The notes beneath the pieces were generated by a model. It worked only from the letters and a program-made list of their open reading frames with translations. It made no database searches and had not been told where the DNA came from. A DNA stretch of 64,000 bases from Solibacteraceae bacterium (GTDB lineage Bacteria; Acidobacteriota; Terriglobia; Bryobacterales; Bryobacteraceae). Both the position numbers and the translations under genes were made by a program. The stretch covers positions 1 to 64,000 of the forward strand of contig JAJPJX010000213.1 in assembly GCA_021324015.1 (NCBI GenBank). Direction: 5' to 3'. The number at the start of each line of letters is the position of its first letter. Position 1 is the first letter of the stretch. This document shows, piece after piece, positions 46,630 through 55,545 of this stretch.

Positions 46630-47427
46630 ATGGATCTGCTTTTCACGGACCTCGATGGAACGTTACTGGATCGGGACACCTACTGTTGGCAAGCGGCGCG
46701 GCCGGCGTTGGATTGCCTGAGGCGGAAAGGGATTCCCTGGGTTATCGTCAGCAGCAAGACGCGCGCGGAAATCGAGTTCTGGCGCGGGCAGCTCGACAAC
46801 CGGCACCCCTTCGTCGTCGAAAACGGCGGCGCCGCCTTCGTTCCTCTCCGGTATTTTCCATCCGCCGTCAGCGGCGCCCGGCGAAGGGACTCATATGACG
46901 TGATGGAATGGGGAACGCCTTACGAGAGGCTCGTCACCGATCTGCACAGCGCCTCGCGGATCAGCCAATGTCGTGTTCGCGGCTTTCATGAAATGACGCC
47001 GGAAGAGGTTGCCTCGGTCTGCGGCATGTCGCTGGAGCAGGCGGTTCTGGCGAAGCAGAGAGAATACGATGAGCCTTTCCTGGTCCTAGACTCGGCCCGC
47101 GCGGAGGCACTCGCCGCCGCAATCGTGGACCTAGGCCGCCAATGGACCAGAGGCGGCCGTTTCTGGCACATTCTGGGCGCCAATGACAAGGCCGTGGCCG
47201 TCGAGGCGCTTGCCGAACTCTTCCCACGGGGGGCTGATCCGCTACGCACGATCGGCTTGGGTGACGGGTTGAATGACGCGGCGTTCCTGCGGCGCATGGC
47301 CGTTCCGGTGCTCATTCGTTCCCCGCAGGCCGCGGCCCTGCAGACCAGAGTGCCGCGCGGCTTGGTGACGGACCAACCCGGCCCGGCAGGCTGGAATGAT
47401 GCGGTCCTGGCTCTGATCGGCGACTGA
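46630..47427 (+). CDS. HAD-family mannosyl/glucosyl-3-phosphoglycerate phosphatase
   Basis: 265 aa HAD phosphatase of the MpgP/GpgP (Cof-like) subgroup. Motif I is FTDLDGTLLDRDTY at the N-terminus, motif II PWVIVSSKTRAE, and motif IV GLGDGLNDAAFLRRM. The substrate-cap part has VENGGAAFVP and KQREYDEPFLV, typical of MPGP. It removes phosphate from glycosyl-3-phosphoglycerate to give the solute. Its partner synthase (GT81 GpgS-like) is encoded at 49527-50756, so glucosylglycerate is the likely product. The ATG at 46630 has GGAAG upstream; the frame is open further upstream but that part does not look coding. Confidence 0.88.
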   Translation: MDLLFTDLDGTLLDRDTYCWQAARPALDCLRRKGIPWVIVSSKTRAEIEFWRGQLDNRHPFVVENGGAAFVPLRYFPSAVSGARRRDSYDVMEWGTPYERLVTDLHSASRISQCRVRGFHEMTPEEVASVCGMSLEQAVLAKQREYDEPFLVLDSARAEALAAAIVDLGRQWTRGGRFWHILGANDKAVAVEALAELFPRGADPLRTIGLGDGLNDAAFLRRMAVPVLIRSPQAAALQTRVPRGLVTDQPGPAGWNDAVLALIGD

Positions 47428-47463
47428 CCGGAAGATCAGTCCCAATCAACCGCGGGGTTCGGA

Positions 47464-48165
47464 TCACAAGTGGCTCCACAAAGACCTCTCGGCGGAATCG
47501 CCAGCCGGTTCTTTCTTCTCTTCGAAGAACCGCCGCACCTCACGCCCGCCAAGACCGATCGCCAGGCTGGCGGCCAGGACCGCGCCACCCACGAATATGA
47601 TGAAGGCGGCCAGAAACACGTTCCGGGCAAAGTCGAGCTGATCTGCGGCAACCACGACCGCGGCGAACATGATCAGGATGCGGACGACGCCCGCCAGGCG
47701 CCGCGGTGAAACGAAGTTCTCGTTCACGGCCCAAACCAGCATGCTGCGGCCCAGATAATGGCCAAGCCAGGCGCCCCCCAGCAGGATCAGTCCCGCCACA
47801 AAGAGCTTGGGAAGCAGAAACACAAAGCTCTGCACCATCCGGGTGGTGAGATCGGTGCCGAAGACGTTCAACCCCAGCAAGACACCGATCAACACCACAC
47901 ACCAATAGACCGTCTCGGCGACGAGCCGGGTGGCCCGCAGGCGGCCCGACGGGTCCACCAGAAACGCCACCCCGCTCTGACGAAGAAACCTGTCAATGGC
48001 CAGACCTTTGAAGATCCTGTAGATCAGCCAACGTACAAGCACGGCGCTCAGGTAGGCTCCCAAAACCAGCGTCAGAGCAGCCAGCAACGAAGGCAGATAT
48101 GTTGTGATTTGGTGATGGAGGCGCTCCACGGCTTCCTCCAGGACCTTTTTCAATACTTCAATCAT
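47464..48165 (-). CDS. MscS-like conserved transmembrane-helix protein
   Basis: 233 aa with four or five transmembrane helices and two repeats of the conserved TM helix family seen at the front of CmpX and some MscS relatives (YLPSLLAALTLVLGAYLSAVL, FVFLLPKLFVAGLILLGGAWLG and FLAAFIIFVGGAVLAASLAI, GLGGREVRRFFEE). The MscS beta and C-terminal vestibule domains are missing. It overlaps the glycosyltransferase 3' end by 8 bp and has a strong GGAGGTGA before its ATG. Its place beside solute synthesis genes suggests osmotic adjustment or solute release. Confidence 0.83.
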   Translation of the reverse strand: MIEVLKKVLEEAVERLHHQITTYLPSLLAALTLVLGAYLSAVLVRWLIYRIFKGLAIDRFLRQSGVAFLVDPSGRLRATRLVAETVYWCVVLIGVLLGLNVFGTDLTTRMVQSFVFLLPKLFVAGLILLGGAWLGHYLGRSMLVWAVNENFVSPRRLAGVVRILIMFAAVVVAADQLDFARNVFLAAFIIFVGGAVLAASLAIGLGGREVRRFFEEKKEPAGDSAERSLWSHL

Positions 48166-49516
48166 GGGTCACCTCCAACTTGGCGTTGTTTGTCGCGCGC
48201 GGCGCGGCGTCACCCTGCGGCGAGCCACTCCCACCGGGAATGAAATCCCGGTTCCACCGTGCGATCAGGCGAGGCTTGAGGTTTTCAAAAGTGACACAAA
48301 GCTGCTCGATCTTCTCTTCCACTTCGGCCGCGACAAGATTCTCGGTGTCGCGAACAAAGGAGGCCACGCGGGCCAGGTAGAGCGGCGTCAGGGAGCGCAG
48401 AATCATGCTTCGCGCGATGGGATGTTTCTGATACGCGCAGGCGAACTCCAGGATCACATCCGTCCACAGGCCGTCGGAGAGGTGGAACCCTTTGCCGTTC
48501 TCCACCGGACTTGCGGCGAGTGCCCGCACTGCGCCAAGGGTGGAGTGGTCAAGCGCCGTTTCCCAGACCTCCCCCAGTTCATCACAGCCGCGCCGAAATG
48601 CGTTCACCATCCGATCAACGTTAACGAAAATCGGGTCGAGCCCCACATCAAACCGGAATCCGAACAGCTCCGCCGGGCTGCTGCCGGCCCGCTGCTGCCA
48701 AACGGGCGCGTACTCCCGCATCAGGGTAAAGACGCTGCCAACAACCTGCTGGAGCATGGCGGACAAATCGGTGCCCGGGTCCTTGGCATCATGCAGCTTC
48801 GCCCCCAGAAAGCTCTGGCAGACACGAAATCCCTCGGCGAGCGCGATGGTCGTCATCCAGATGTCGATCCCGAAACGCGCGACGTCGGTCTCCCAGTCCT
48901 GGCGGTCGAGGTATCGCCTGATCAGCCGCGCCGAAACACCGAATTCGCCCCCGATCGGCTGGCGGACCGACACTCCATAGAGCATTCTCGTGAACGGATA
49001 GACGATGCTGTTCGTGATCGTTCCGTCGTACTTGTGCCGCTGGTAGTAGGGTGCGACAAAATCAAAGCCGGCGAAGAGGATGGGGCGAATCAGCAAGTCG
49101 ATCCACTCCGGGGTGATCGACCGCAGATCCGAATCGACAACCGCGCAGACTTTGGCGTCGAGCTGTTTGGCCATTTGGAAAACCAGGCGGAACGCGCTGC
49201 CCTTGCCGGGCACCCCGTGATACGGAAAGGAGAGCCGGTGCGCGGCCAGGAGCGGAGTCGAAAGCAGCATCAGGTGACTGTCCTCGACGCGCGCCGAGAG
49301 GACGGCCTCGCGCGTGTTGTCCGTCGATCCCCCGTCCGAGTTGATCACCACGGCGGTAAGCTGCGGAAAGTACTTCGCGAGCCCGGCGTACGCTGCGCGC
49401 ACCACGTGGCCGATGGTTCGCGCGTTGTTGTAGCTGGGGATACCGATCACGATGTCAGCCCGCTGAATCACCTCTGCGGCGCGGCGGGCCTCCTCGGGCA
49501 GCGGCGGTTGTCCCAT
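48158..49516 (-). CDS. GT2/GT78-like glycosyltransferase, candidate glucosylglycerate synthase
   Basis: 452 aa soluble GT-A enzyme. Nucleotide-sugar strand IVIGIPSYNNARTIGHVVRA, acidic site AVVDSDLRSITPEWIDLLI, VPGKGSAFRLVFQMA, QPIGGEFGVSARLIRRYL and FGIDIWMTTIALAEGF. The order and the QPIGGEF and GIDIWMTT segments recall mannosylglycerate synthase (GT78) and glucosylglycerate synthases. It sits between GpgS and the MscS-like gene, so a one-step route to glucosylglycerate, or elongation to a disaccharide form, is plausible. Preceded by AAGGAGAG. Donor and acceptor are inferred. Confidence 0.82.
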   Translation of the reverse strand: MGQPPLPEEARRAAEVIQRADIVIGIPSYNNARTIGHVVRAAYAGLAKYFPQLTAVVINSDGGSTDNTREAVLSARVEDSHLMLLSTPLLAAHRLSFPYHGVPGKGSAFRLVFQMAKQLDAKVCAVVDSDLRSITPEWIDLLIRPILFAGFDFVAPYYQRHKYDGTITNSIVYPFTRMLYGVSVRQPIGGEFGVSARLIRRYLDRQDWETDVARFGIDIWMTTIALAEGFRVCQSFLGAKLHDAKDPGTDLSAMLQQVVGSVFTLMREYAPVWQQRAGSSPAELFGFRFDVGLDPIFVNVDRMVNAFRRGCDELGEVWETALDHSTLGAVRALAASPVENGKGFHLSDGLWTDVILEFACAYQKHPIARSMILRSLTPLYLARVASFVRDTENLVAAEVEEKIEQLCVTFENLKPRLIARWNRDFIPGGSGSPQGDAAPRATNNAKLEVTHD

Positions 49517-49526
49517 GCGCTCTCCT

Positions 49527-50756
49527 TCAGGCCGCCCGCACAGCAGTCTGGCGGGACTCCCTCTCTACGGCGTCCTGGAGCAGGTCGAAAAATTCCGGGA
49601 GAGCCGCCAGCACCCGGTTCCAGTTCGGGATGAGCGGCAGGCCCCGGGGGTCCCGGATGAATTCCGTGGCGGCCGCGCTGAGGCTCTTGGCGAATACCGA
49701 GACTGCCAGTTCCTCGGCGTGGCGGTCGAACCTGAGGCCGTTGAGCATGGCATCGGCGTAGTACCGTGCGATCGTATCTTGGGCCATGCGGACGTAGCGC
49801 ACTTCCAGACTGCGGAAGTGATCGGCGGTGAAAACCAGGCCTTCGGCCGCCAGGGTGGAGAACAGTGACTTGGCGATGTCCGTAGCCATCCGCGCCAGAC
49901 CCCGCGAGGGATCCTCGGTGGAAAGAGTCTGGTGTTTGTGCTCGTAGTTGTCCATCAGATCCACTTGGCACGTTCGCGCCACCGTGCAGTTGCGAAAGAC
50001 CTCGGCCAGCACGCCGACCTCGAGCCCCCAATCGGCTGGAATGCGGTTCACTCGCGCGAGGTCGATGTCCATGGCGAACTCGCCAGCCAGGGGATATCGA
50101 AAGCTGTCCAGAAAGCGCAGATATGGATTCCCCGGCGCCATCCCTTCCAGCGCCCGAATCAACGGCGTCATGAACAAACGGGTCACGCGTCCGTGCATGC
50201 GGTCTGTCACCCGCGCGTAATAGCCTTTGCAGAAGTCGAATGGCAGATGCGGATGGGCCACCGCGTAACACAACCGGGCCAACAACTGCCTGTCGTAGTT
50301 GACGATATCGCAGTCATGCAGCGCGATCATGCTGCAGTCACGCTTGGCCAGCAAGTACCCGTACGCCAACCAGCAGGAGCGGCCCTTGCCGTCCGCCCCG
50401 GCCGGCAACCCGCGCTCCTCCAGCATCCCCAGCAGCGCCTGCAATTTCTCGCCGTCCACCCACATAACCGTAACCGGAGTGTAAAAATCCTGAAAGAAGC
50501 TCCGCGCCTTTTCGAACTGCTCACGCGTAGCCCTGCCTAACGCGACCACGATTCGTTGCAGGTAACGCACCTTCCGCAGTTCCGGTACGATCCGTTGCAT
50601 GGCCAGCGTCTCGAACTCCGAGTAGAGCGCTGGCAGGACCAGGCCGATCGGCTTGTTCCGCGCGAACTTCTCCAGGTCTGCCTCCAGCCGGTCGACGCTG
50701 TTCGCGGTCAGACGGTGCAGGGTGGTGACCACCCCGGTTTGGTAGAAATCCGCCAT
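49527..50756 (-). CDS. gpgS: Glucosyl-3-phosphoglycerate synthase-like glycosyltransferase (GT81)
   Basis: 409 aa. The start of the catalytic domain reads PIGLVLPALYSEFETLAM and YLQRIVVALGRATREQF; the metal-binding region is MIALHDCDIVNYDRQLLARL; later SFRYPLAGEFAMDIDLA and DWGLEVGVLAEVFRNC match GpgS. The N-terminal MADFYQTGVVTTLHRL is also typical. Forms glucosyl-3-phosphoglycerate from an NDP-glucose and 3-phosphoglycerate; the phosphatase encoded at 46630 would finish glucosylglycerate. Start chosen at 50756 because of a strong GGAGGTGA eight bases earlier. Confidence 0.88.
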   Translation of the reverse strand: MADFYQTGVVTTLHRLTANSVDRLEADLEKFARNKPIGLVLPALYSEFETLAMQRIVPELRKVRYLQRIVVALGRATREQFEKARSFFQDFYTPVTVMWVDGEKLQALLGMLEERGLPAGADGKGRSCWLAYGYLLAKRDCSMIALHDCDIVNYDRQLLARLCYAVAHPHLPFDFCKGYYARVTDRMHGRVTRLFMTPLIRALEGMAPGNPYLRFLDSFRYPLAGEFAMDIDLARVNRIPADWGLEVGVLAEVFRNCTVARTCQVDLMDNYEHKHQTLSTEDPSRGLARMATDIAKSLFSTLAAEGLVFTADHFRSLEVRYVRMAQDTIARYYADAMLNGLRFDRHAEELAVSVFAKSLSAAATEFIRDPRGLPLIPNWNRVLAALPEFFDLLQDAVERESRQTAVRAA

Positions 50757-50943
50757 CGAAATCACCTCCAAATCCAGCGTAGGGCGCGGCACGGCGTTGA
50801 GCGTACACGGCGGGCTGTATTGGGGCGCGGAAAGGGCAGTAGATTCCACCGATCTGGGAGTCGCTCCGGCACACCGCCAAGGATTTCGTGATCTTAGCCG
50901 ATGCGGAACTGCTCTTCGGCAGGCGGCAATCGGCAGCTATCTC

Positions 50944-52389
50944 TTACCGCTTCCTCGCCTTTCGAGGTGCCCGAGAAGCTTTCACGGGTGGCGGGGGTGC
51001 TTCCGGCTGCACCCAGGCCATTTCGAGGCGCAGTCGATCGACGTGAAGACTGCCCTGGAGAATATTGCGGAGCATGGAGCTCGCGGCCTCGTCAAAGGCA
51101 TCGGGCGCCTGGTAGCGCACCCGCACCACAACGTCGGCCGGGCTGAAACCCAGTTCGTAGCCCAGTAACGCCGCAGAGCCGCCGGGCCACGCTTCGCGAA
51201 GAGGCTGCTCCAGCCGGGCAACCAACTCACGCCTCACGCCTTCCAAGTCTTCCAAAGGGGTCGGCGGCGCGGGCTTCAACCGCTCCCGCAAGAGCGCCAG
51301 TTCATCCTCGCCGGCCACCTTCCGCACGAACAGGTCCACGTCCTTGCCGGTCCTCTTCAGGATGAGTCTTCGCGCCGCTTCGATCTTCTCCGCCGGCACA
51401 GCATCGGTCAGGATCAGGCGGATCCGGATCCGCTCGGGCGTGAGATCAATCATCTCCGAAACCACTGACTCCTGGGAAGCGATTTGGCGGACGGCTTCGC
51501 GAATGGCGCCGCGGGCAACCGTCTCGTTTCGAACCTGCATAAGCGCGCGGCTCAACGGAACGAATAGCACCGCGAGAATGACCGTGAGCATCAGCACGCG
51601 CCAGCGCAGCTTCCCGATATCCGCCAGGGAGCGGGCAAGAATCGTTCGATCGAGCAGCAGGAACAGCCTGTCGTGCGCCGAACGCTCGCGGATTGAGCGA
51701 TCGATCTCTTCGCGGACGTCCGGGGCGTCCATCCGCACCAGCAGGAAGACCAGGAACGCGCTGGCTACAATCGCCGCCAGGTTGGTTAGAAAGAGTAGAC
51801 CCGATCCCGATATGATTGGCCAGACAAAGCCGCTGCCCACTCCAAAACCCACGGTGCAGAGCGGGGGCATCAGAGCCACAGCGATCGCGACACCCGGCAG
51901 CGCCGTGACGCCGCCACCTCCGCCGCCACGGCACAAAACCACCGACCCGGCGAGCCCGGAGAAAATAGCTACGCCGAGATCCAGCAGGTTGGGCTGTGTC
52001 CGGCTCAGGATTTCCGTTGTCGGCGCGTGGAAGGGGAGGAGCCACACAATGACCGCCGAGAATCCAATCGCTCCGGCCATGCTCGCGGTCACACTCGCAA
52101 CCGACCTGATGCCGAGGTAGAGGTCGCCGGCCGCCAAGGCGAGCCCGGTTGCCAGTATCGGCCCCATTAAAGGGGAGATCAGCATAGCGCCGATCACCAC
52201 CGCCGGACTGTCGAGTACGAGACCCAGGGTCGCGATCCCGGCGGAGAAAACCAGCTCCAGCCAGTAATTCACGCTGGCGATCTCCGCCGCCTCCAGGATT
52301 TGGGCGTAGACTCTCGGCTTCGATTCGGGATCGATCCGGAGCGCATCCTCGATGCGCGTACGAAGGTTGTGCCCGAAGTACTCGGTCAT
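50944..52389 (-). CDS. DUF389 family membrane protein
   Basis: About 481 aa. A central block of six or more transmembrane helices carries the DUF389 signature AVVIGAMLISPLMGPILATG, LLDLGVAIFSGLAGSVVLC, GVAIAVALMPPLCTVGFG and GSGLLFLTNLAAIVASAFLV. A further helix (LMLTVILAVLFVPLSRAL) is followed by a soluble C-terminal domain. The tail is basic (KASRAPRKARKR). The family is poorly characterised. I take the ATG at 52389 (MTEYFGHNLRTR); the frame is open to 52491. It is divergent from the MacA-like gene. Confidence 0.88.
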   Translation of the reverse strand: MTEYFGHNLRTRIEDALRIDPESKPRVYAQILEAAEIASVNYWLELVFSAGIATLGLVLDSPAVVIGAMLISPLMGPILATGLALAAGDLYLGIRSVASVTASMAGAIGFSAVIVWLLPFHAPTTEILSRTQPNLLDLGVAIFSGLAGSVVLCRGGGGGGVTALPGVAIAVALMPPLCTVGFGVGSGFVWPIISGSGLLFLTNLAAIVASAFLVFLLVRMDAPDVREEIDRSIRERSAHDRLFLLLDRTILARSLADIGKLRWRVLMLTVILAVLFVPLSRALMQVRNETVARGAIREAVRQIASQESVVSEMIDLTPERIRIRLILTDAVPAEKIEAARRLILKRTGKDVDLFVRKVAGEDELALLRERLKPAPPTPLEDLEGVRRELVARLEQPLREAWPGGSAALLGYELGFSPADVVVRVRYQAPDAFDEAASSMLRNILQGSLHVDRLRLEMAWVQPEAPPPPVKASRAPRKARKR

Positions 52390-52543
52390 CCACGCAGTGT
52401 AGGCGGTTTCCCGGCCGTCCGCATCGAGCCGCAGTACTACCCCGGGGACCGATTGGCAGTATGGCTGCCCGGCGGCGCCAGGACCCGGCACGCCGCCACC
52501 CGGCCCAGTCCCACCCCCGGCACATCCCGTCCCAAAACCGGAC

Positions 52544-52582
52544 AGGCGCGGATTTCTCCCCGGACTGCGCCTAACCTTTTTT
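52544..52582 (+). terminator. Terminator-like hairpin in the leader of the export operon
   Basis: An 8-bp stem (52544-52551 with 52565-52572, one G-U pair) enclosing a 13-base loop, followed 4 bases later by six T (52577-52582). No plus-strand gene ends upstream, so it would be an attenuator in the leader or stop stray transcription. The 267-bp gap also holds a CATAAT box (52595-52600) and GGGAGA before the next ATG. Confidence 0.45.
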
Positions 52583-52656
52583 CTCCTGAGTGGTCATAAT
52601 GTTAACCGGGGGGCAGGAATGGCACCCCTCGTGCCCTTGCACCCGGGAGAACGCAC

Positions 52657-53916
52657 ATGGACGTACCCCGCAAGTCGGCTCGGAAGCAGAAAATCATCAA
52701 GCGGATCATCGGCGGCGTAGTGACCGTGGCTGCGGCGCTGGCCCTGACGATCTGGCTGCGCGGGCTGAAACCGGCGGCCCCCACCGTGGAGGCTTCCACG
52801 GTCTGGCGTGACACGGTGCGGCGCGGGCCGATGGTCCGGGACGTCCGGGGCCTGGGCACGTTGGTTCCGGAGGACACGCTGCTGCTGCCCGCCATGACGG
52901 ATGGGCGCGTGGCCCGGATTTACATCCGGCCCGGAACTCCGGTGAAGGCCAACGACGTCATCATGGTTCTGGAAAACCCGGACCTGCAAACGGAACTCCT
53001 GGATAAGGAATATGCGCTCAAGGCCGCCGAGGCCGCTTATACGGATCTGCGGGTGACGCTTGAAAAGCAGGTGCTGGACCTGCGTTCCACGGCGGCGCAG
53101 GTCTCGGCCGACTATCACTCCGCCCGGCTCAAGGCGGATCGGGATTCCGCCCTGGCCAAGGAAGGCCTGGTGGCCGATGTGGACGCCAAGATTTCCGTGG
53201 TGAACGCGCAGGAACTGGCCACCCGCAACGACATCGAGGAGCGCCGGCTGAAGATCAACACCGAATCGGTGGACGCGCAGTTGGCCAAGGCCAAAGTGGC
53301 CGTGGAACAGGCGCGCGCGGCCTATGAGCTAAAACAGAAGCAGGTGGAGGCGCTCAAGGTGCGGCCCGGCGTGGACGGAATGTTGCAAGCTTTGCCCACG
53401 CCCGTGGAAGAGGGCCAGAAAGTGCTGGCCGGAACGCCGCTGGGCAAGGTATCGCAGCCTTCCAAGTTGAAGGCCGTGCTGAAGATCGCCGAGACGCAGG
53501 TCAAAGACGTGGCCATCGGCCAGCCGGCGGTGGTGGATACCCGCAACGGTCTGGTGAACGGGCACGTCTCGCGGATCGATCCGTCCATCATTAACGGAAC
53601 CGTAGACGTAGACGTCAAGCTGGATGGTCCCCTGCCTCAGGGCGCCCGCCCGGACCTCAGCGTGGATGGCACTATCCAACTGGAGAAACTGAGCGACGTG
53701 GTGTACGTCGGGCGGCCCGTGTTCGGCCAGGCGGAAAGCACCGTCACGCTGTTCAAACTGGAGCCGGACGGTAGGTACGCCAACCGCGTGCAGGTGAAGC
53801 TGGGCCGCGCCTCGGTGAATACCATCGAAATCCGCGAGGGGTTGCGCGTGGGCGACGTGGTGATCCTTTCGGATATGTCGGCCTGGGACGGATACGACCG
53901 GATTCGATTGAACTAA
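52657..53916 (+). CDS. MacA/HlyD-type periplasmic adaptor (membrane fusion protein)
   Basis: 419 aa. An N-terminal cytoplasmic basic stretch and one membrane helix (GGVVTVAAALALTIWLRGL) precede the barrel-sandwich start GRVARIYIRPGTPVKANDVI. A long coiled-coil hairpin (about 110-225: LLDKEYALKAAEAAYTDLRV, VDAQLAKAKVAVEQARAAYE) follows, then the second biotinyl-like half VRPGVDGMLQALPTPVEEGQ and a beta-barrel (AVLKIAETQVKDVAIGQPAV). It would link an inner-membrane ABC permease to an outer-membrane channel. It is the first gene of an operon with an ATPase, a DUF4097 protein and an ADOP permease. No TolC-like gene is present here. Confidence 0.9.
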   Translation: MDVPRKSARKQKIIKRIIGGVVTVAAALALTIWLRGLKPAAPTVEASTVWRDTVRRGPMVRDVRGLGTLVPEDTLLLPAMTDGRVARIYIRPGTPVKANDVIMVLENPDLQTELLDKEYALKAAEAAYTDLRVTLEKQVLDLRSTAAQVSADYHSARLKADRDSALAKEGLVADVDAKISVVNAQELATRNDIEERRLKINTESVDAQLAKAKVAVEQARAAYELKQKQVEALKVRPGVDGMLQALPTPVEEGQKVLAGTPLGKVSQPSKLKAVLKIAETQVKDVAIGQPAVVDTRNGLVNGHVSRIDPSIINGTVDVDVKLDGPLPQGARPDLSVDGTIQLEKLSDVVYVGRPVFGQAESTVTLFKLEPDGRYANRVQVKLGRASVNTIEIREGLRVGDVVILSDMSAWDGYDRIRLN

Positions 53917-53945
53917 TACCGGAAGAAGTTCGTAGAGGAGATCAA

Positions 53946-54656
53946 ATGGACAACGGTGATCAGGCTCTGATTCGCTTGCAAGGCGTGACCAAGGTATTTG
54001 TCACCGACGAGGTGGAAACGCACGCTCTGTCGGGCATCCAACTGCAGATCCAGAAAGGCGAGTACCTCTCCATTGCGGGTCCTTCCGGTTGTGGGAAGTC
54101 CACGCTGCTGGCCATTCTGGGCCTGCTGGACACGCCCACCGACGGCACCTACACGCTCAACGGGCGGCCCGTGAGCGGATTGAAGCTCTCCGAGCGGGCG
54201 CGCATCCGGAATCGCGAGATCGGCTTTATTTTTCAGGCGTTTAACCTGATCGGCGATTTGACGGTATACGAGAACGTCGAATTGCCGCTGACCTACCGGG
54301 GCATGCCTTCGGCGGAGCGCAAGAGGCGGGTGCAGGAATCGCTGGAGCGCGTGGGGATGTCCCACCGCATGAAGCACTACCCCTCGCAGCTTTCCGGAGG
54401 CCAACAGCAGCGCGTGGCCGTGGCCCGGGCGCTGGCCGGCGATCCGCTCATCCTGCTGGCCGACGAGCCCACGGGCAACCTGGATTCGGCCAACGGCGAA
54501 GCCGTCATGAACCTGCTGAAAGATCTGCATCGCAACGGGGCCACCATTTGCATGGTGACCCACGATCCGCGGTACGCGCGGTTTGCCGACCGCACCATCA
54601 AGCTCTTCGACGGACGGATCGTGGAGGAGAGCGTGGAATCGGCGGTGACCAACTAG
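53946..54656 (+). CDS. MacB/LolD-type ABC transporter ATP-binding protein
   Basis: 236 aa ATPase. Walker A GPSGCGKSTLLAILG, Q-loop FIFQAFNLIGDLTVYENVELP, signature LSGGQQQRVAVARALAG, Walker B ILLADEPTGNLDS and H-loop CMVTHDPRYARFADR. Closest in pattern to the MacB and LolD families that power export or lipoprotein release. GTAGAGGAG precedes the ATG. It follows the adaptor gene after 29 bp and probably drives the ADOP permease encoded 0.9 kb downstream. Confidence 0.94.
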   Translation: MDNGDQALIRLQGVTKVFVTDEVETHALSGIQLQIQKGEYLSIAGPSGCGKSTLLAILGLLDTPTDGTYTLNGRPVSGLKLSERARIRNREIGFIFQAFNLIGDLTVYENVELPLTYRGMPSAERKRRVQESLERVGMSHRMKHYPSQLSGGQQQRVAVARALAGDPLILLADEPTGNLDSANGEAVMNLLKDLHRNGATICMVTHDPRYARFADRTIKLFDGRIVEESVESAVTN

Positions 54657-54732
54657 CCCGCCACGCCATCCGACGGATTCCGCCAAGCCGGCGCGCTCTA
54701 GCCGGCGTGTGAAGACGTGGAGGGGGGACCAC

Positions 54733-55521
54733 ATGATACGCAGAAGCTGGGTGATTCTAGGTGCGCTGCTGTTCTGGGCCGGCGGCGCCGCCCTGCCGGC
54801 TTGGGACGGCGGGGCCACACGGGAGTTTCATCAAACCTACGCGCTTTCGGCGCACGGCCGGGTGTCCGTGGACAACGTCAACGGCAGCGTGCGGATTCTG
54901 GGCTGGGACCGCGACGAGGTGCGCGTGGATGCGGTGGGGTCCGCGGTCTCTCAGGAACGCCTGGAGCGCGCCCGCATCCTGGTGGAGGCACAGCCGCAAG
55001 CCGTGCGCATCCGGACGCAGTACGACGAATCTTCCCTGGAAGACAACCCCGCCAGCGTGGAGTACACGGTCACCGTGCCGCGCACCGCCAGCCTGGACGC
55101 CATCACGCTGATCAACGGCGCCGTGGAGATCAGCGGCGTGCGCGGCGACGTGCGGGCGTCTTCCGTGAACGGGGCGGTGCGGGCGCGGGAACTGGCCGGC
55201 GAAGCGCGGCTCTCCACCGTGAACGGCAGCCTGGTGGTGGTGTTCGAGAGCCTGGACCCGGCCAAGACCGTAGCGCTCCACTCCGTGAACGGCAACATCG
55301 TGCTCTCGATTCCGTTTGACGCGCACGCCGAATTGAGCGCCAGCAACGTGACCGGGGGCATCCTCAACGAGTTCGGCCTGCAAGTGAACCGCGGGGGCTT
55401 CGTGGGGAACCGCATGTGCGGCGCGCTCAAGGGCGGCGGCACGCGCATCCGGCTCAACAACGTGAACGGCAGCATTTCCATTCTGCCGGTGGCGGCCGGC
55501 CGCCGCGTGCGCTTCACATAA
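54733..55521 (+). CDS. DUF4097 repeat protein, exported
   Basis: 262 aa with a signal peptide (SWVILGALLFWAGGAALPAW). The mature part is a beta-solenoid-like array of degenerate repeats with V-N-G cores: NVNGSVRI, LINGAVEI, SVNGAVRA, TVNGSLVV, SVNGNIVL, NVTGGILN and NVNGSISI. This is the DUF4097 adhesin-like fold. GGGGGGA stands before the ATG. Encoded between the ATPase and permease genes of the export operon, so it may be an accessory or sensor of the exporter. Function not known. Confidence 0.85.
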   Translation: MIRRSWVILGALLFWAGGAALPAWDGGATREFHQTYALSAHGRVSVDNVNGSVRILGWDRDEVRVDAVGSAVSQERLERARILVEAQPQAVRIRTQYDESSLEDNPASVEYTVTVPRTASLDAITLINGAVEISGVRGDVRASSVNGAVRARELAGEARLSTVNGSLVVVFESLDPAKTVALHSVNGNIVLSIPFDAHAELSASNVTGGILNEFGLQVNRGGFVGNRMCGALKGGGTRIRLNNVNGSISILPVAAGRRVRFT

Positions 55522-55545
55522 ACTCGGAAGCAACCAGGGGAAAAG

